This document shows, piece by piece, positions 42,045 through 54,000 of a stretch of 64,000 nt of DNA (position 1 is its first letter; each line of letters starts with the position of its first letter). Both the position numbers and the translations under genes were made by a program. The notes under the pieces were generated by a model that was not told the DNA's origin, searched no databases, and saw only the letters and a list, made by a program, of their open reading frames with translations. The DNA is from Actinospica robiniae DSM 44927 (GTDB lineage Bacteria > Actinomycetota > Actinomycetes > Streptomycetales > Catenulisporaceae). Where the stretch lies: NCBI RefSeq assembly GCF_000504285.1, contig NZ_KI632511.1, positions 9,468,154 through 9,532,153 on the forward strand, given 5' to 3'.

Positions 42045-45000
42045 GTGGGTGGGAAGCGTCGCTTCTTCGGGGTCCGGCGTCGGCGCTGGGGTGCGGTGGG
42101 CGTGACCGCGGTGGTCGCGGTGTTCGCCCTCATGATCGGCATCGCCACGGACACTCAGCCGCCGGAGAAGCTGGCAGCCGGCGGCGGGGCGTCGCGGGCG
42201 GTCTCGTCCGCGTGGCATTCGCTCACCTCGGCGTTCGATGACGCGGTCGGCCTGATCCTGCCGCACGAGGCGGACGGCAAGCCGGTGCATTCGGGCTCGG
42301 ACAAGGCCGGCGCGGGCAGCGGGCACGCTCCGGGCAAGGGGGTGGGCCAGCTTCCGGAGTACGACCCGTCCCGCGTCGCGACGAAGGTGACGCCCGGCAA
42401 GTCGGCGACGATTCAGACCGGTTACGACGCCAAGACCAGCAAGCTGGATCAGAAGCGGACGACCTCGACCACCACCTGGTACGACAATGCCGACGGCTCG
42501 CTGACCGAGCACTTGTCGCAGTCGCCGGTCAACTTCAAGGACTCGAGCGGCCAGTGGCACCCGATCGACAGCTCGCTCGCCCTGGCCTCGTCCTCGAACA
42601 CGTACGAAGCCAAGTCGAACTCGTTCGGGTTGAACCTGGCAGCACGGTCGGGCGCGGGCGCGGGGATCGAGGCGCAGTCGGTTCCGGGTTCGACGCTGCA
42701 GGATGTGCCGGGAGCCGGCACGACCCTGAGCGCGTCCACGCCCTCCACGCCCCCCGGGTCCTCGTCGGCGGGTCTGCTGGCGTCCTTGGCCTTGTCCTCC
42801 TCGGAGCAGTTCGGCTGGTCGCTGGCGGGGGCGAACGACGTCACGGGCGTCGAGTCGAGCGACGGAATGACCGTGACCTACCCCGGGATCCTGCCGTCGA
42901 CGAACCTGTCGCTGACCAGCGAGTCCTATGGCGTGAAGGAATCGCTGACGCTGACTTCGGCCTCGGCGGGGAACGTGTGGAGGTTCCCGCTCTCGCTCAA
43001 GGGCCTGACGGTCGGGCCGGGCGCTGACGGCGCCTGGCAGCTGACGGATGGTTCGGGCGCCGTGGTGGCGACCCTGGAAGCGCCGTATGCGGACGATTCC
43101 GCGGGCACCTCGAAGGACCCGGACCCGGCGGAGACCCATGCGGTCACGTACTCGCTGGCGCCGGCGAGTGACGGCACGCAGGATCTCGTGATGACGCTGG
43201 ACAAGTCGTGGCTCGACGACCCCGCGCGGGTGTTCCCGGTGACGGTGGATCCGACGACGTCCGTCTCGATCAACGGCCAGGAGGAGACGACGTATGTCGA
43301 CTCCGGCTACCCGTCGCAGAACTACGCCTCGAGCACACGGATGGTCATCGGCGACGACCCGGGCAACGAGGGCAATATACGTCGCAGCTACCTGAACTTT
43401 CCGACGTCGTCGATGTCCGATCAGGGCTATCACTTGTCCGCCGCGCAGTTCGCGGCGTATATGTACGCGGCGTCCGACTCCGCGTCCTCGTACGCGAGCT
43501 ACACAATCAAGGCTCCCGCCTCGTCTTGGAGCGAGACGGGGCTGACGGCAAGCAACCAGCCCGACGTTTACGGGACGACGGTTGGGTCCGGGTCGTATAC
43601 GACGGATACGACCGGGTCGGTGACCGAAGACGGGACGACCTACGACGGGTCGTGGACCTACCTGACTCTGAGCACGACGTTGCTCAACCAGTTCCAGTGG
43701 AAGTCGAGCGTCTCTTACTACGGGCTCGAGCTCATCGCCACCTCCGAGTCGGATCCCTACTACTCGAAGTGGTTCACCTCCTCGCTGTACTCGGGATACG
43801 CGCCGTATCTGTCTCTGACGTACACGACGGACGTGCCGGCTCAGATCACGGCGTGGGCGCCCTCGTCGGGGGAGGCGGTCCAGACCCTCACCCCGACACT
43901 CTCGGTTCAGGCGACGGACAGTGACATGTTCCCGGGGGCGGTGCTCGGCTACGAGTTCATCGTGTACTCGGGGACGACCGGTAAGAAGATCGCTGATTCC
44001 AAGGGCATGACGACGAGCTCGTATACGGTCCCGGACAAGCTGCTGAAGTGGGGTGAGACGTATCAGTGGGTGGCGCTCGTGTTCGACGGGTATCAGGACG
44101 CGCCGGAGACCTGGTACTCGTTCACCACGACCGCGCCACCACCCGTCCTCGGCGGACAGCAGTCCTCGGATACCTCGGGCAAGGGCTTCAACGCGGCGAC
44201 CGGCGACTACACGTCCGCTGCGACCGACGCGACCGTCGCCACGGCGGGTCCCGCGCTGTCGGTGATGCGCTCCTACAACTCGCTCAACCAGCTCTCCTCC
44301 GGGGCCTTCGGCTCCGGGTGGTCCACCGGCATCGACGCCGGGGTGACCCAGATTCTGGACGGCGCGGGCAATCTCACCGAGGCCGTGGTCACGTACCCGG
44401 ACGGTGAGGAGATCGCGTTCGGCCGGGAGAGCGACGGCACGTATGAGGCTCCCGCGGGCCGGTATGCGACGTTGACCTACTCCTCCTCGACGGGCTACAG
44501 CCTGCTGGACCGGCAGAACACGCAGTACCAGTTCGGGCATGTGCTGACGGCTCCGGTGATCTCGACGAAGGATTCCACGAAGCAGACGACGGCCGGCGTG
44601 TACGGGATCACGCAGGTCAGCGATGCCCAGGGGAGAGCTCTGACATTTGCGTGGTCGGCCACGACGGGTGGGAACATCTCCAAGGAGACCTCGGCCACCT
44701 CGGGCCGGTACCTGACCTTCACCTGGGCCAAGCCGACCGGCGCCGCCTACAGCCACGTCACCTCGGTCGGTGAGTACTCGTCGTCCGCGACACTGGTCGA
44801 GTCCTGGGGCTACGGCTACGCGGACGGCAATGACGATCTGACCTCGGTGTGCGGACCGGGCCAGACGAGCGCGTGTACGGGATACCAGTACAGTGCCGGC
44901 TCGGTGTATCAGGAGACGATCGTCAACTCCGGTGCCGCGCAGTACTGGCCGTTGGACGAACCGGCCGCCTCGACCGCGGCTTCGACGCAGGTGGCGGCGA

Positions 45001-48000
45001 ACTACGGGTCGGGGGTACTGAAGTACACGAACGTGGGCCTGGGGACGGCGGGGACGAGCTCCGGTCCGGTGGCCTCGGATATCGCCGGGTCGGGGGCGAG
45101 CGCGGCCACGTTCAACGGGTCGAGTTCCTACGCCTCCTCGACGGCTTCGATCGTGGACACGGTCGGTGACTTCACCGTCTCGGCCTGGGCCAAGGCCAAC
45201 AGCACGTCCGCGACACAGGATGTGGTCACCGAAGACGGCGCGCACAACTCCGAGTTCTACCTTCAGTTGATCAGCGACCACTGGTCGTTCTCCCGGATCG
45301 CCTCGGACGCGACGGCGGGCTCGAGCGCCACCCGGGCTTCGGATTCCGCGGCCGAGAGTGCGAACACGTGGTACTTCCTGACCGGCACGTATGTGGCCTC
45401 GACCGGAACTTTGACGATGTACGTCAACGGTGTGGCGGTGGGGACAGCGACGGATACGACGCCGTTCTACAGCGCGAGCGGTGTGCTGCGCATCGGGCGG
45501 GGTCTGTATGCGGGCAGCGCCACGGACTGGTACAACGGCGCGATCTCCGATGTGGCGGTGTGGGGGACTTCGCTCTCGGCGATGCAGATCAGCCAGCTGT
45601 ATGCGGCCGGTCATGGGGCCTCGCGGCTGCTGAGCAAGATCACCCGGCCGAACCTGTCGACGAACCCGAACGCGACGGACGACGCTGACGTCACCTATGA
45701 CTCGGTGACCGGCCGGGTCTCGTCGGTCACCGATGGCAATGGCGCGCTGTACACCGTTTCGGCACCCTCGGCCGGCTACTCGGCCCAGGCCTACCGGGCC
45801 GATGTCGCCGCGTACGGACCGACGTTCGACTGGACGCTGGGGGACGGTGCGTCGGCGTCGGTGATGACGAACTCGGTCACGGATGAGACGACTTCCGACG
45901 GCACCGGGTTGGACGGGACGGCCGAGCAAGCGCTCTACAACCAGCTGACTTTGGGCACGGACGGGTCGGAGTTCAACAGCGCCGCCTCGGGCAGCACCCC
46001 GACCTACACGGCCGGCACCTTCAACGGGTCGAGTTCGTTCGTCACTCTGCCCTCGGACTTCCTCAACGAGCTGACGACCGGGTCGGTGGTGCTCTGGTTC
46101 AAGACGTCGACGGCCGGGGGAGTGCTTCTCTCGTCCTCGGTGGACGCGCTGAATCCCGCGGGCACGGTCACGACCACGTCCAGCAATTACACCCCGATGC
46201 TCTACGTCGGGTCCGACGGGAAGCTGCACGGCAGCTTCTATGCCAAGCCGGGGTATCAGTACACGTCGGCGTCGGTGGTGGACGACAACAAGTGGCACAT
46301 GGTGGTGCTGACCGGTGGCCAGGCCGCCAAGGCCTCGCACGGTGTCCAGGTGTGCCCGAGCGCGGAGGCGACCGTGCCGGCGGCCCCGACCTCGAGCGCG
46401 AGCCCCACTCCGTCGCCGTGTCCGGATCCGTCCGCGAGTTCGGCGAGCGCTTCGCCCTCGAGCAGTGCCACACCGACGAGTGAGGCGATGTTCGTCGACG
46501 GGACGGCGGCCGATTCCACCCTTGACCCGAGCCTCGTGGCGGAACCGGGCCAGACCAACGCGTACCTCGGCGCAGGCTACATCGGCGGTAAGTGGACGAA
46601 CGAGACCTATCAGTCCTCGACCTCCAGCACCGGGACCTCGCAGTTCTTCAAGGGTGACATGGCGGACGTCGCCGTGTACGGCAGTGCGTTGTCGGACTCC
46701 GCGGTCTCGCAGTTGTGGAGCGCATACAAGCAGGTCGCGCTCGGCAATGTGTACTACTACAACGCCATCGAGAAGGTGACGGTCACCACACCGCTGGACT
46801 CGTACGACCAGGTCGTCACCCATTCGTCGGCGGCGCCGGTTGCCACGTATTACTACGACCCGGCTAACGGGATGCGCGAGGCGGCGTCGCAGGACCCGAT
46901 GGGAGCGATGACCACCTACGGGTACGACTCCGCCGGCTCGCTGGACACGGTGGTGGATCCGAACGGTGATGAGACGATCACCGGTCACGACGACCGCGGC
47001 AACGACGTGTCCGAGACCACGTGCCAGGACCAGGTCGAACAGAAGTGCTCGACGTCTTATAAGTCGTACTACTTCGATCCGGTCAACCATCTCGATCCCC
47101 GCAATGACGTGCTGGCCACTTCGGCCACTGCGAACTCGAGCTCGGCGACCGATACCAGGTACCGCACAACATACGCGTATGACAAGTTCGGCAACCCGCT
47201 GGCGACCACCGATCCGCTCGGGCACACGACATCGAGCACGTATACGAACGGCACCAGTGCGTTCCCGTCCTGCGATGCCGGAGCGGCGAAGCCCGCGCCC
47301 ACCGGTATGGAAGCCTCGACCACCACGGCGAGTGGCGCACTCACGCGTTACACGTACTACGCCGACGGCGACGTGTGTGCGGTCACCAACGGGGACGGGA
47401 ACGTCACGACGTTCACCTATGACGGGCTGGGTCGGATCAGCTCGAAGACGACGGGCCACCAGTTGGTCGGAGCGTGGCCGCTGACCGATGCGGCGGGCAG
47501 TACGAGCGCGCTGGACACTTCGGGCCTGGGCAATTCGGGCACGGCGACGAATGCCACGTTCAACGGTTCGTACGCGTCGTTCCCCGGTACTGCCGGGCAG
47601 GGCATCGTGGCCGGCAACGCCGTTCTCAACAGCGCGGCGAGTTACACGGTCTCCGCGTGGGTGGATCCGTCGAACTCTTCGGGCTATCAGCCGGTGGTCA
47701 ACGTCTGCGGGACGAACCACTGCGCGGTGTATCTGGAGGAGAACGCGTCGGGGCAGTGGGAGTTCGCGGCCGAGAACTCGGATGCGTCGACGAGCACCGT
47801 AGCGGAGGTCAATACGACATCCACGGTGGCGGTCGGTGCGTGGTCGCTGGTGACGGCCGTGTTCGACGCGTCCGCGCGCACCCTGACGCTGTATGTGAAC
47901 GGCGCGAAGATCGGTTCGGTGGCGTGGACGACGCCGTGGGCTGCCGCAGGTCCGCTCACGATCGGTGCCTCTCGTTACGCCGGCGCGAGCGTGAACACGG

Positions 48001-51000
48001 GCACGTTCGCCGGCGGGATCGCGAACGTGCAGGCGTATCAGCGGGTGCTCTCGGCGACCGAGGTCGCGACGCTCTACGGGCAGGGTCGGGCCGGTGCCGT
48101 CCTGACGGATCCGACGAGCGGGAACTGGCCGCTGGCTGATGCGGCGGGCAGCACGAGCGCAGTGGACACCTCGGGCTCCGGGAACACGGGCACGGCGACG
48201 GATGCGACGTTCAACGGCTCGTATGCGTCTTTCCCGGGCACCGACGGGCAGGGCATCGAGACGGCGAACCCGGTGCTGGATACGACCAAGAGCTATTCGA
48301 TCTCCACGTGGGTGCAGCTGTCCGCGATGCCGTCGAACTACGCAATGGTGGCGGAGGTCAAGGGCGCTGCCGGGACCGGCGCGGCCGCGGCGATCCTGTA
48401 CACGACGTATAACGGCTCGAACGAGTTCATCTTCCAGACCACCTCGGCGCAGTCGTCGAATCCGACCTGGTATACCGCGCAGCCGAATTCGAGTCCGACG
48501 ACCGGCTCCTGGTATCACCTGGTTGCCACGCATGATGCTGCGAGCGGGCAGATCGCGTTCTACATCAACGGCGCCCTGGTCGGCACGGACACGGCGAGCC
48601 AGTCCTGGACCCCGTCGACGGGAGATTTCTCGATCGGTTCGGACAACGGAGCCTCGCCGTTCCCGGGCGATATCGCCGATGTCCAGACGTATCAGGAGAC
48701 CCTCTCGTCCTCCGAGGTCGCCGGCCTCTACGCACAAGGCCGTACCAGCGCGTCGGTGTCCACTGCGACCACCGCCGCGTGGCCGATGACGGACGCCGCC
48801 GGTAGTTCGAGCGCGCAGGATGCCTCCGGTCGGGGCAACTCCGGCACGGCGACGGATGTGACGTTCAACGGCTCGTATGCGTCTTTCCCGGGCACCGACG
48901 GGCAGGGGATCGAGACGGCGAACCCGGTGCTGGATACGACCAAGAGCTATTCGATCTCGACGTGGGCGCAGCTCTCGTCCTTGCCATCGAATTACGCCAT
49001 GATCGCCGAGGTCAAGGGCGATGCCGCATCCGCCGGGTCCGCGCAGCTCCTGTACACGACGTATGACGGCGCGGACCGGTTCCTCTTCCAGACCACCTCG
49101 GCGCAGTCCTCGAGCCCGACCTACTACCCGGTCTCGACCCAGTTCTCGACCCCGGCGGTGGGCGCCTGGTACCACCTGGTCGCCACCTACGACAGCTCGT
49201 CCGGGAAACTGTCCCTCTATATCAACGGCGTCCTGGACGGAACGGCCACGGCCGCCCAGTCCTGGACCCCGTCCACGGGTGACCTCGTCCTCGGTTCTGA
49301 CAACGGCTCCCTGCCCTTCCCCGGCAACATCGCCAACGTGCAGACCTTCCAGTCGGCACTGTCCTCCACCGAGGTCTCCGCGCTCTACGCACAGGGCCGC
49401 TCCGACGCGTCGCTGCCCGCCGCCAGCGGAATGAACGAGACCACGTCCTACCTCTACACCACCCGTGGTGAGCTGGCGCAGGTCACCAACCCCGCGGTCA
49501 CCGACGCGGTGACCGGCGCGACGCACACCTCAGTGACCAGCTACACCTACGACGACGACGGCGATGTCCTCTCGACGACGGTCGCGGACTGGGGCGGCGG
49601 AGACGAGTCGCGCGAGACGACGGACGTCTACAACAACTACGACCAGGTGACATCGCAGACCGCGCCGGCGGGGAACGCGTCGTACACCTACGATGCGAGC
49701 GGCAACCAGCTCGCGCAGTTCCCCGCCGATCAGGACGGCGAAAACCACACTGGCACGTACACCTACGACGCGTACGGCAACGTGCAGACCTCGACCGACG
49801 CCCTCCACAGGCAGACCCAGACGCTTTATGACGGCGCGGGCCGTAAACGCCTGGTCGAGTTGGCCGACACGGACGAGCACGGCCAGGCCAGCAGCGGCAA
49901 CGACCTGATCCAGGAGACGTGGTCGTACGACCCGGCCGGACGTATCTCCGAAACGGTGCAGGACCCGGGCGGGGTGGATCGCACCACGACGTACAAGTAC
50001 TACGACAACGGCCTGGGTTACCAGGTCACTGAGTCGGATGGCTCCGGGCACTCCTCTGTCGATGCGACCTCGTCGTATGACGGCGCGGGAGAACTGACCA
50101 AACAGATCAGCCAGAACGGCACCCTGGAGACTGATTACGCCTACGATCCCGCCGGCGAGAAGACCGTCACGACGGTTGATCCTGCAGGCGTGGACCGAGT
50201 GACCACCAGTACCTACGGGCTGGGCGGCCAGCCGCTCGAGACCACGGTCGTCGGGTACGCGCAGGGTTCTTCCGGTGCGCGGGTGACGGTCTCGGATGCC
50301 ACCGCGACGTTCAATGCGCTCGGCGAGGAGCTGACCTCGTCCTCGATCGACGGTTCGCTCACGCGTACGACGTCGTACGAGCGTGATTGGCGCGGTCTGG
50401 CCACTGCGGTGACCGACCCCGCCGGCAACGTCACCTACGACGTCTACGACGCGGCTGGCCAGCAGGTCGAGACGATCAGCCCGACCGTGTCGAGCACGAC
50501 GGTCGATGCCACGAGCGGCGCGGTGAGCCAGGCGAACGCCCAGGCGGTGGCGAGCGTCGGATACGACACCTTCGGCGAGAGCGTCGAGGCGGTGGACGCC
50601 GACGGGAACGAGACACGCGCCGGCTACGACGCGGACGGCCTCAAGATCTACACGCAGGATCCCACTTACAACCGGCCCGACCCGGGATCCGGGCCGGCCA
50701 GTGTCACCCCCGTGACGGTCAACCAGTACGACGCGGGCGGCGAGCTGATCCACTCCTGGGACCCGGCGGCGACGGGTTCCGAGACGGTCAGCCCCGGCAC
50801 CCTGCCGCTCGACACCACGGGCTACACCGCGGGCGCGGAGACCTCGGCCTCCTACAACAACCTCGGGTTGACGGTCGGTGAGACCCAGACCGACCTGTCG
50901 GGTGCGATCTCCACGCCCCTGACGTCGTCGGCGACCTATGACGCGGTCGGCGATCAGCTGAACACGACCGACCCGGACGGCGTGCAGACGATCACCGACT

Positions 51001-54000
51001 ACGACTACCTAGCCCGGGTCACGTATCAGACCACATACGAAAGGTCTGGCGGATCGGACGATAAGACCGGTGAGTACGACACGGTCGCCTTCGGGTACGG
51101 CACGACGCCGTATTCTGCGTCGAACCCGGCGGGGTATGCGACCGTGCAGACGGAGCAGACCGCTTCGAGCCTCGCCGCGTCACAGTCCTCGTCGGCGACG
51201 GTGTTGGGGACCGCGTACCGCACGTACGACAGCGCCGGGGAGGTCGCCTCTCAGATCAGCCCGGTGGACACGGCGAGCTCGAACGACGTCGCCGTGGAGT
51301 CGTACACGTATGACGGGGCCGGGCGTGTCGTGGACACGGTGGAGCCCAACGGCTCCTCGACCGCGGCGACCTACGACGAAGCCGGTATGCAGACGGCCTC
51401 CACGAGCTACGACGGGTCCAGCGCGGTGATCGCCGCCAACTCGGCGACCTACGACGTGGACGGCAGAACAGCCACCAGCACCACCCTCGAGCAGACGGCG
51501 GCTCAGTCCTCGTCCGGGACCGCGACGTACGCGACGTCGTGCTTCTCCTACGACGCGACCGGCATGCTGCGCAGCGAGGTCCAGCCGGTCACGGCCGCGT
51601 CGGATCCCGCGAACGGCTGTAGCGGCTATGTGACGTCCGGGTCGAGCGCGAACGCGATCCAGGTGTCCTACGGATATGACGCGAGCGGGCATCAGACCGC
51701 GTACACCGATGGTGACGGGAACACCACCTACGCCACGTACAACAGCCTCGGTCTGCCGGAGGCGAGCATCGTCCCGGCGGTCTCGACCAGTGCCTACTCC
51801 TACACCGGCCTGGCCGATCGGGAGACGGTTTCCACCTACGACGCCGATGGTGCGGTCACTGCGGACCAGGAGCCGGGCGGTGTCACCGTCACCTCCGGCT
51901 ACGACGCCTTCGGCCGCGCGTCGCAGGAGAACGGGTCCGTAGGCAGCGGCTCCGACTCCGGGACCACGGCACCGACCGCGCAGCGGAGCTTCACCTACGG
52001 CAACGACGGAGAGATCCTCTCCGCCTCTACCAGCGCCACTGCCAACAGCGCAGCGACCAGCGAGTCGTTCACCTACAACGACCGAGGCGAACTGCTCACC
52101 GCCTCGCAAGACGCATCCGACTCCTCCTCGTTCACGTACAACGGCGCCGGCCAGATGGCCAGTCGGACCGACGCGTCGGGCACCTCGACGTACACGTACA
52201 CCAATGGGCTGCTGGCTGCGGACACCGATGCCGCCTCCGGCACGACGGCGCAGTACACCTACTCCCCGACGACCGGGCAGGCCGCGTCCGTCAGCTACGG
52301 CGGCGCCGGCGGTGAGACCCGCAGCTTCCTGTATGACGCATCGGGCCGCGTCACCTCCGACTCGCTCAAGGTCACCGCGACCGGCACGGACATCGGCCTG
52401 CTGACGTACGCGTACAACGCCGCGGGCGAGCTGACCTCGAAGCAGGATGCGACCGGCACCGCGAACGCCTACACCTACGACGAGGCCGGAAGGCTCACGT
52501 CCTGGACCAAGGGCAGCAGCACGCCGGCCTACTCCGGCAGCGGGACCTGCACGAATGGCAGCGCCCTGACGTGCTACGCGTACGACGCCGATTCGAACCG
52601 CACCGAGGTCGGCTCGAACGTCTACGCCTACGATGCGCGCGACCAGCTCACCAGCGACGGGACGAACACCTACACGTACACCGCGAACGGTGACGTCTCG
52701 CAGATCTCGAAGTCGACCGCCAACGGGCCGGTCGTCACCGCGTACACCGATGACGCGTACGGCCAGCAGCAGAGCGCCGGCACGGCCACCTACACCTACG
52801 ACGCGGCAGGCCGCGTGGTCTCGGAGACCGCGGGCACCACGACGAGCACGATGCAGTACTCGGGCGCCGGGAACGACGTCGCAGAGGTCGACGGGCAGAT
52901 CTACTCGCGTGATCCGTCCGGCGGGCTCGTCGGGGAGAACACGGCCGGGAGCACGTCCACAGGCAGCCTGCTGTGGAGCGACCAGCACACCGACGTCGTC
53001 GCGTCGTTCGCTCCGAGCGGCACGACCCTGACCGGAACCCAGGAATACGACCCGCTCGGCAACGTCCTGGCCTCCACCGGGACGATGCAGAGCATCGAAC
53101 TCGGCTACCAGGGCGAGTTCACGGACAAGTCCACGGGCGAGGTCAACATGGCCTCGCGCTGGTACAACCCGGCCACCGGCACGTTCCTGAACAAGGACAG
53201 CGCCGCCAACTCCGCGACCCCCGACACCGCCAACGCCAACCCCTTCGCCTACGGCGACGGCGACCCGGTGACCGCGACCGACCCCACCGGACACTACGCG
53301 TCCTACTGCGTCACCGCGGTCTGCAACCAGGAGACGGGGGGCAACCCGGACACCGAACCTCCCACGCCCGACCAGACCTACGTCCAGACCCCCAGCCAGT
53401 GCGCCACCCAGCTGTGCAACCAGCAGGTCACCCAGCAGATCGAATACGTGCAGCAGACCCAGGACAACATCATCGACGAGGCCGACTCCGACCTCGAACG
53501 AGACTGCATGCACGGCACCAAGGCCGCCCAATGCCTTCAGCGAAACGAACAAGCCACGTATTCGAGAGCAATGGGCGCCACGATCCAAGCCACCGGCGGC
53601 CAATACGTCGAAAACGGGGCACTGGTCACCGACAAGACGTACATCGACAACATGGTCGCCGCCCAACAGGCCGCGGCAGCACAACAGAAGGCGAAACAGC
53701 AGGCACAACACCGATCCTGGTGGAAATCGGCCATCAGCATCGCCACACAGGTGGTCACGACGGTCGCGACCGTCGCAGCCTCCCTCGCATGCGCGGCATG
53801 CGCTCCGTTGGTCGGCGCACTGGCCTCCATGGTCGACTACTCCGTCGACGCGGCCCTGAACGGAAACTTCTCCGTAGGCGGACTGCTCGCCAGCGGCGCA
53901 GTCGGCGCGCTATCCGCGTTCGTCGGCGGAGCCACCGAAGGCCTCGCCAGCAGCCTCACCACCAAGCTCGGCGAAGGAATCCTGGCCAGCGCCGTCAAGG

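Noticed and set aside
41943-49526. A 2,527-codon open frame on the minus strand
   Set aside because: It lies antisense to the RHS gene. Its Arg/Gly/Val/His-rich translation has no domains and is the usual open shadow frame of GC-rich DNA, while the plus strand shows clear RHS and LamG modules.
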